Of a DNA stretch of 64,000 nt, positions 62,494 to 64,000 are shown one piece after another; the first letter of the stretch is position 1, and each line of letters opens with the position of its first letter. Below the pieces are notes generated by a model. It searched no databases. It saw only the letters and a program-made list of their open reading frames with translations, and was not told where the DNA came from. The DNA is taken from the NCBI GenBank assembly GCA_028275165.1, contig JAQCNF010000087.1, positions 1 through 64,000 of the forward strand, given 5' to 3'. Origin of the DNA: Haloquadratum sp. Its GTDB lineage: Archaea > Halobacteriota > Halobacteria > Halobacteriales > Haloferacaceae. A program made the translations under genes and the position numbers.

Positions 62494-64000
62494 TTACTTG
62501 GCCCAGAATGGTCTGCGCTTCCGATGTTTATTCAGATACGCAGTAAGTGCCTCAAGCTCATCACCCGGGATTTCATCAGAGAGCTCCTGTTCAAGTATTT
62601 TTGCGTGCTTTTCTGGAAGATCAACCCATAGCTCGTCGCCCTCCTCAATTTGACGACCAACAGTTGGCCCGTCGATCGCGACAGAAACGCGAGTCCCAGC
62701 GCGGACCTGTGAAACATCCTCTCCCTGTTCTTGAATACCTGAGAGTTCACCAACCCGCGTGGGTTCATTATTTTCCCATTTAACGACGTACTGGTTGTTC
62801 TTGAGCGTTCCTGAGAGAACCTCAACGCCAACGACTGCTGGGCTGGACTGTCTAAAGATATGGTCATCAAGAATTTGGAATCGACACGGGCGAACGATCT
62901 TGTCTAAGATTGTTTCCTGTTGTGCCTGCTGTATCTCGTCGACATATGACTCATACTCTTCGACAAGTTGGTATATGACATCATCATGAAACAATCGTAC
63001 AGGGCTGTCCTCAAGTTCTGCTTCTGCATTGGCGAGCACATCAACATTGAACCCGAGAATCGCTCGGTGCAAATCCTCAGATGCTGTCGAAGCCACCGCC
63101 ACATCGCGGGGTGCAATGTCACCTACTTCAGCTCGAAGGATCGGAACTTCAGCCTCCTCAAGTGCATTCGCCATGGCTTCAAGACTGCCGAGCGTATCGG
63201 CCTTGACTACCACTCCTTCATCAGCAGTCGTCACGGTGATTTCGGCTAATTCAGCTTCAACTTCGGAGACGACTGTTGCCTTGTCACGATTACGAACAAC
63301 ACGCAGTGGAGCACCAGCGACGGCTGTCTCCAAGTCCGGGGCCGCTATTTTTACACCAGCAGCAGCCTGCACTGACTCAACAGTATCGAACGCGCTTTCA
63401 GTCCTCATCTCAGCATTCGGACGGGGTTGTAATAACGCTCGTACGTCAGTATGAATTGACCCATCAAGTCCACCGACAACAACGGTATCATCCTCACGAA
63501 CACTTCCATCATAAAGAACAACATCAACCGTTGCACCAAAGCCTCGCTCGTCCTTGACTTCTAAGATCGTCCCTGCACCGGGGCCGCCTACATCCACCGT
63601 CATTTGATCGCGCATGTACCGCTGTGACAGACCCATCAACACAGTCAACAAATCAGGAACCCCTTCCTCGGTAATCGCTGAAAGTGGAATTACACCGATA
63701 TTTTGTGTGAAGTTCTGCACTCGCCAGTACAGGTCTGCTGAAAACCCTTCATCTGAGAGGTCCCCGATAATCTCATACAGTGACTCGTCGAGCCGACTTC
63801 GTGTCGAACTTGGTTGAGCATCATATGTCTGTTGTATAGGCGTTGCCTCATTGGGATTCCATCCAGGGGTGGTATCAACTTTGTTTGCTGCAATTACGAA
63901 CGGAGTTCCTGTACGTTGAAGAATATCAAGTGCTTCAATCGTCTGTGGTTGGAATCCATCATTGACGTCAACTACCAGGATGGCTATGTCCGCTAGCGCG
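62494..64000 (-). CDS. infB: Translation initiation factor aIF5B (IF-2), partial, N-terminus beyond window
   Basis: GTPase that promotes ribosomal subunit joining. The window holds about 502 C-terminal residues; reading extends in frame to the right edge, and the first in-frame ATG/GTG candidates at 63720 are internal, not the start. Residues visible: the GTPase region (ALADIAILVVDVNDGFQP, FVIAANKVD, which is the G4 motif NKVD), the linker, and domains 2-4 with VDVGGPGAGTILEVKDERGFGATVDV, a stretch split as VDVGGPGAGTILEV and KDERGFGATVDV, and VVKADTLGSLEAMANAL. The stop is at 62494. The P-loop GTP site lies off the window. Confidence 0.96.
   Translation of the reverse strand, partial: ALADIAILVVDVNDGFQPQTIEALDILQRTGTPFVIAANKVDTTPGWNPNEATPIQQTYDAQPSSTRSRLDESLYEIIGDLSDEGFSADLYWRVQNFTQNIGVIPLSAITEEGVPDLLTVLMGLSQRYMRDQMTVDVGGPGAGTILEVKDERGFGATVDVVLYDGSVREDDTVVVGGLDGSIHTDVRALLQPRPNAEMRTESAFDTVESVQAAAGVKIAAPDLETAVAGAPLRVVRNRDKATVVSEVEAELAEITVTTADEGVVVKADTLGSLEAMANALEEAEVPILRAEVGDIAPRDVAVASTASEDLHRAILGFNVDVLANAEAELEDSPVRLFHDDVIYQLVEEYESYVDEIQQAQQETILDKIVRPCRFQILDDHIFRQSSPAVVGVEVLSGTLKNNQYVVKWENNEPTRVGELSGIQEQGEDVSQVRAGTRVSVAIDGPTVGRQIEEGDELWVDLPEKHAKILEQELSDEIPGDELEALTAYLNKHRKRRPFWAK

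Overview
The window looks like chromosomal DNA of a haloarchaeon, most likely Haloquadratum or a close relative. The evidence is acidic proteins matching haloarchaeal families (aIF2-beta with a TRAM tail, aIF5A, SepF, S8e, MptA, archaeal DnaG, fused siroheme decarboxylase), a base composition near 50% GC by eye (low for haloarchaea), many apparently leaderless genes with a TATA-like box about 27 bases before the start, and many decayed IS200/IS605-type insertions. Identification is from sequence reading only; nothing was searched.

Layout. 1-1.6 kb: broken, relatively GC-rich IS200/IS605 tnpA-tnpB pair. 1.8-7.1 kb: a conserved unknown, two tandem small DisA_N-type (diadenylate-cyclase-like) genes, and divergent from them a receiver-PAS-GAF histidine kinase. 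7.2-7.8 kb: vapBC toxin-antitoxin. 8.1-14.3 kb, minus strand: a translation block (aIF2-beta, deoxyhypusine synthase, a Nif3-like protein, agmatinase-like protein, aIF5A) followed upstream by UbiB-type kinase and Hsp20. This groups aIF5A with two enzymes thought to modify it. 14.4-20.4 kb: MoeA-like protein, a phosphatase, pterin dehydratase, then hemA, a precorrin-2 dehydrogenase and a fused AhbA-AhbB, forming the front of siroheme-dependent heme synthesis. 20.6-24 kb: a cis-prenyltransferase convergent with a paralogue that lacks the catalytic motif, then a DUF92 membrane protein and a GNAT enzyme. 24-32.7 kb: dnaG, a sodium:solute symporter with its small partner, a CARF-like regulator and a DUF1405 protein, separated by insertion-sequence debris. 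32.8-44 kb: pdxS, thrB, two FAD oxidoreductases, mptA, a thioredoxin-fold DUF255 protein, FxsA and tRNA-Ile(GAT). 44-64 kb: small haloarchaeal proteins, carB, a PhoU-type regulator, S8e, a DUF2240 pair, sepF, uvrA, a secreted protein with a C-terminal sorting-type tail, and the 3' part of the aIF5B (infB) gene, which runs off the right edge.

Two themes stand out. One is co-location of functionally linked core genes (aIF5A modification, tetrapyrrole synthesis, polyprenyl lipid synthesis). The other is heavy decay of IS200/IS605 elements: at least eight separate remnants, none with an intact transposase, including a pair of about 0.6 kb elements sharing both ends, which resemble non-autonomous derivatives. 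No CRISPR array, cas gene, rRNA, integrase or provirus was seen. The strongest candidates for something little described are the tandem compact DisA_N proteins and the non-catalytic cis-prenyltransferase partner.
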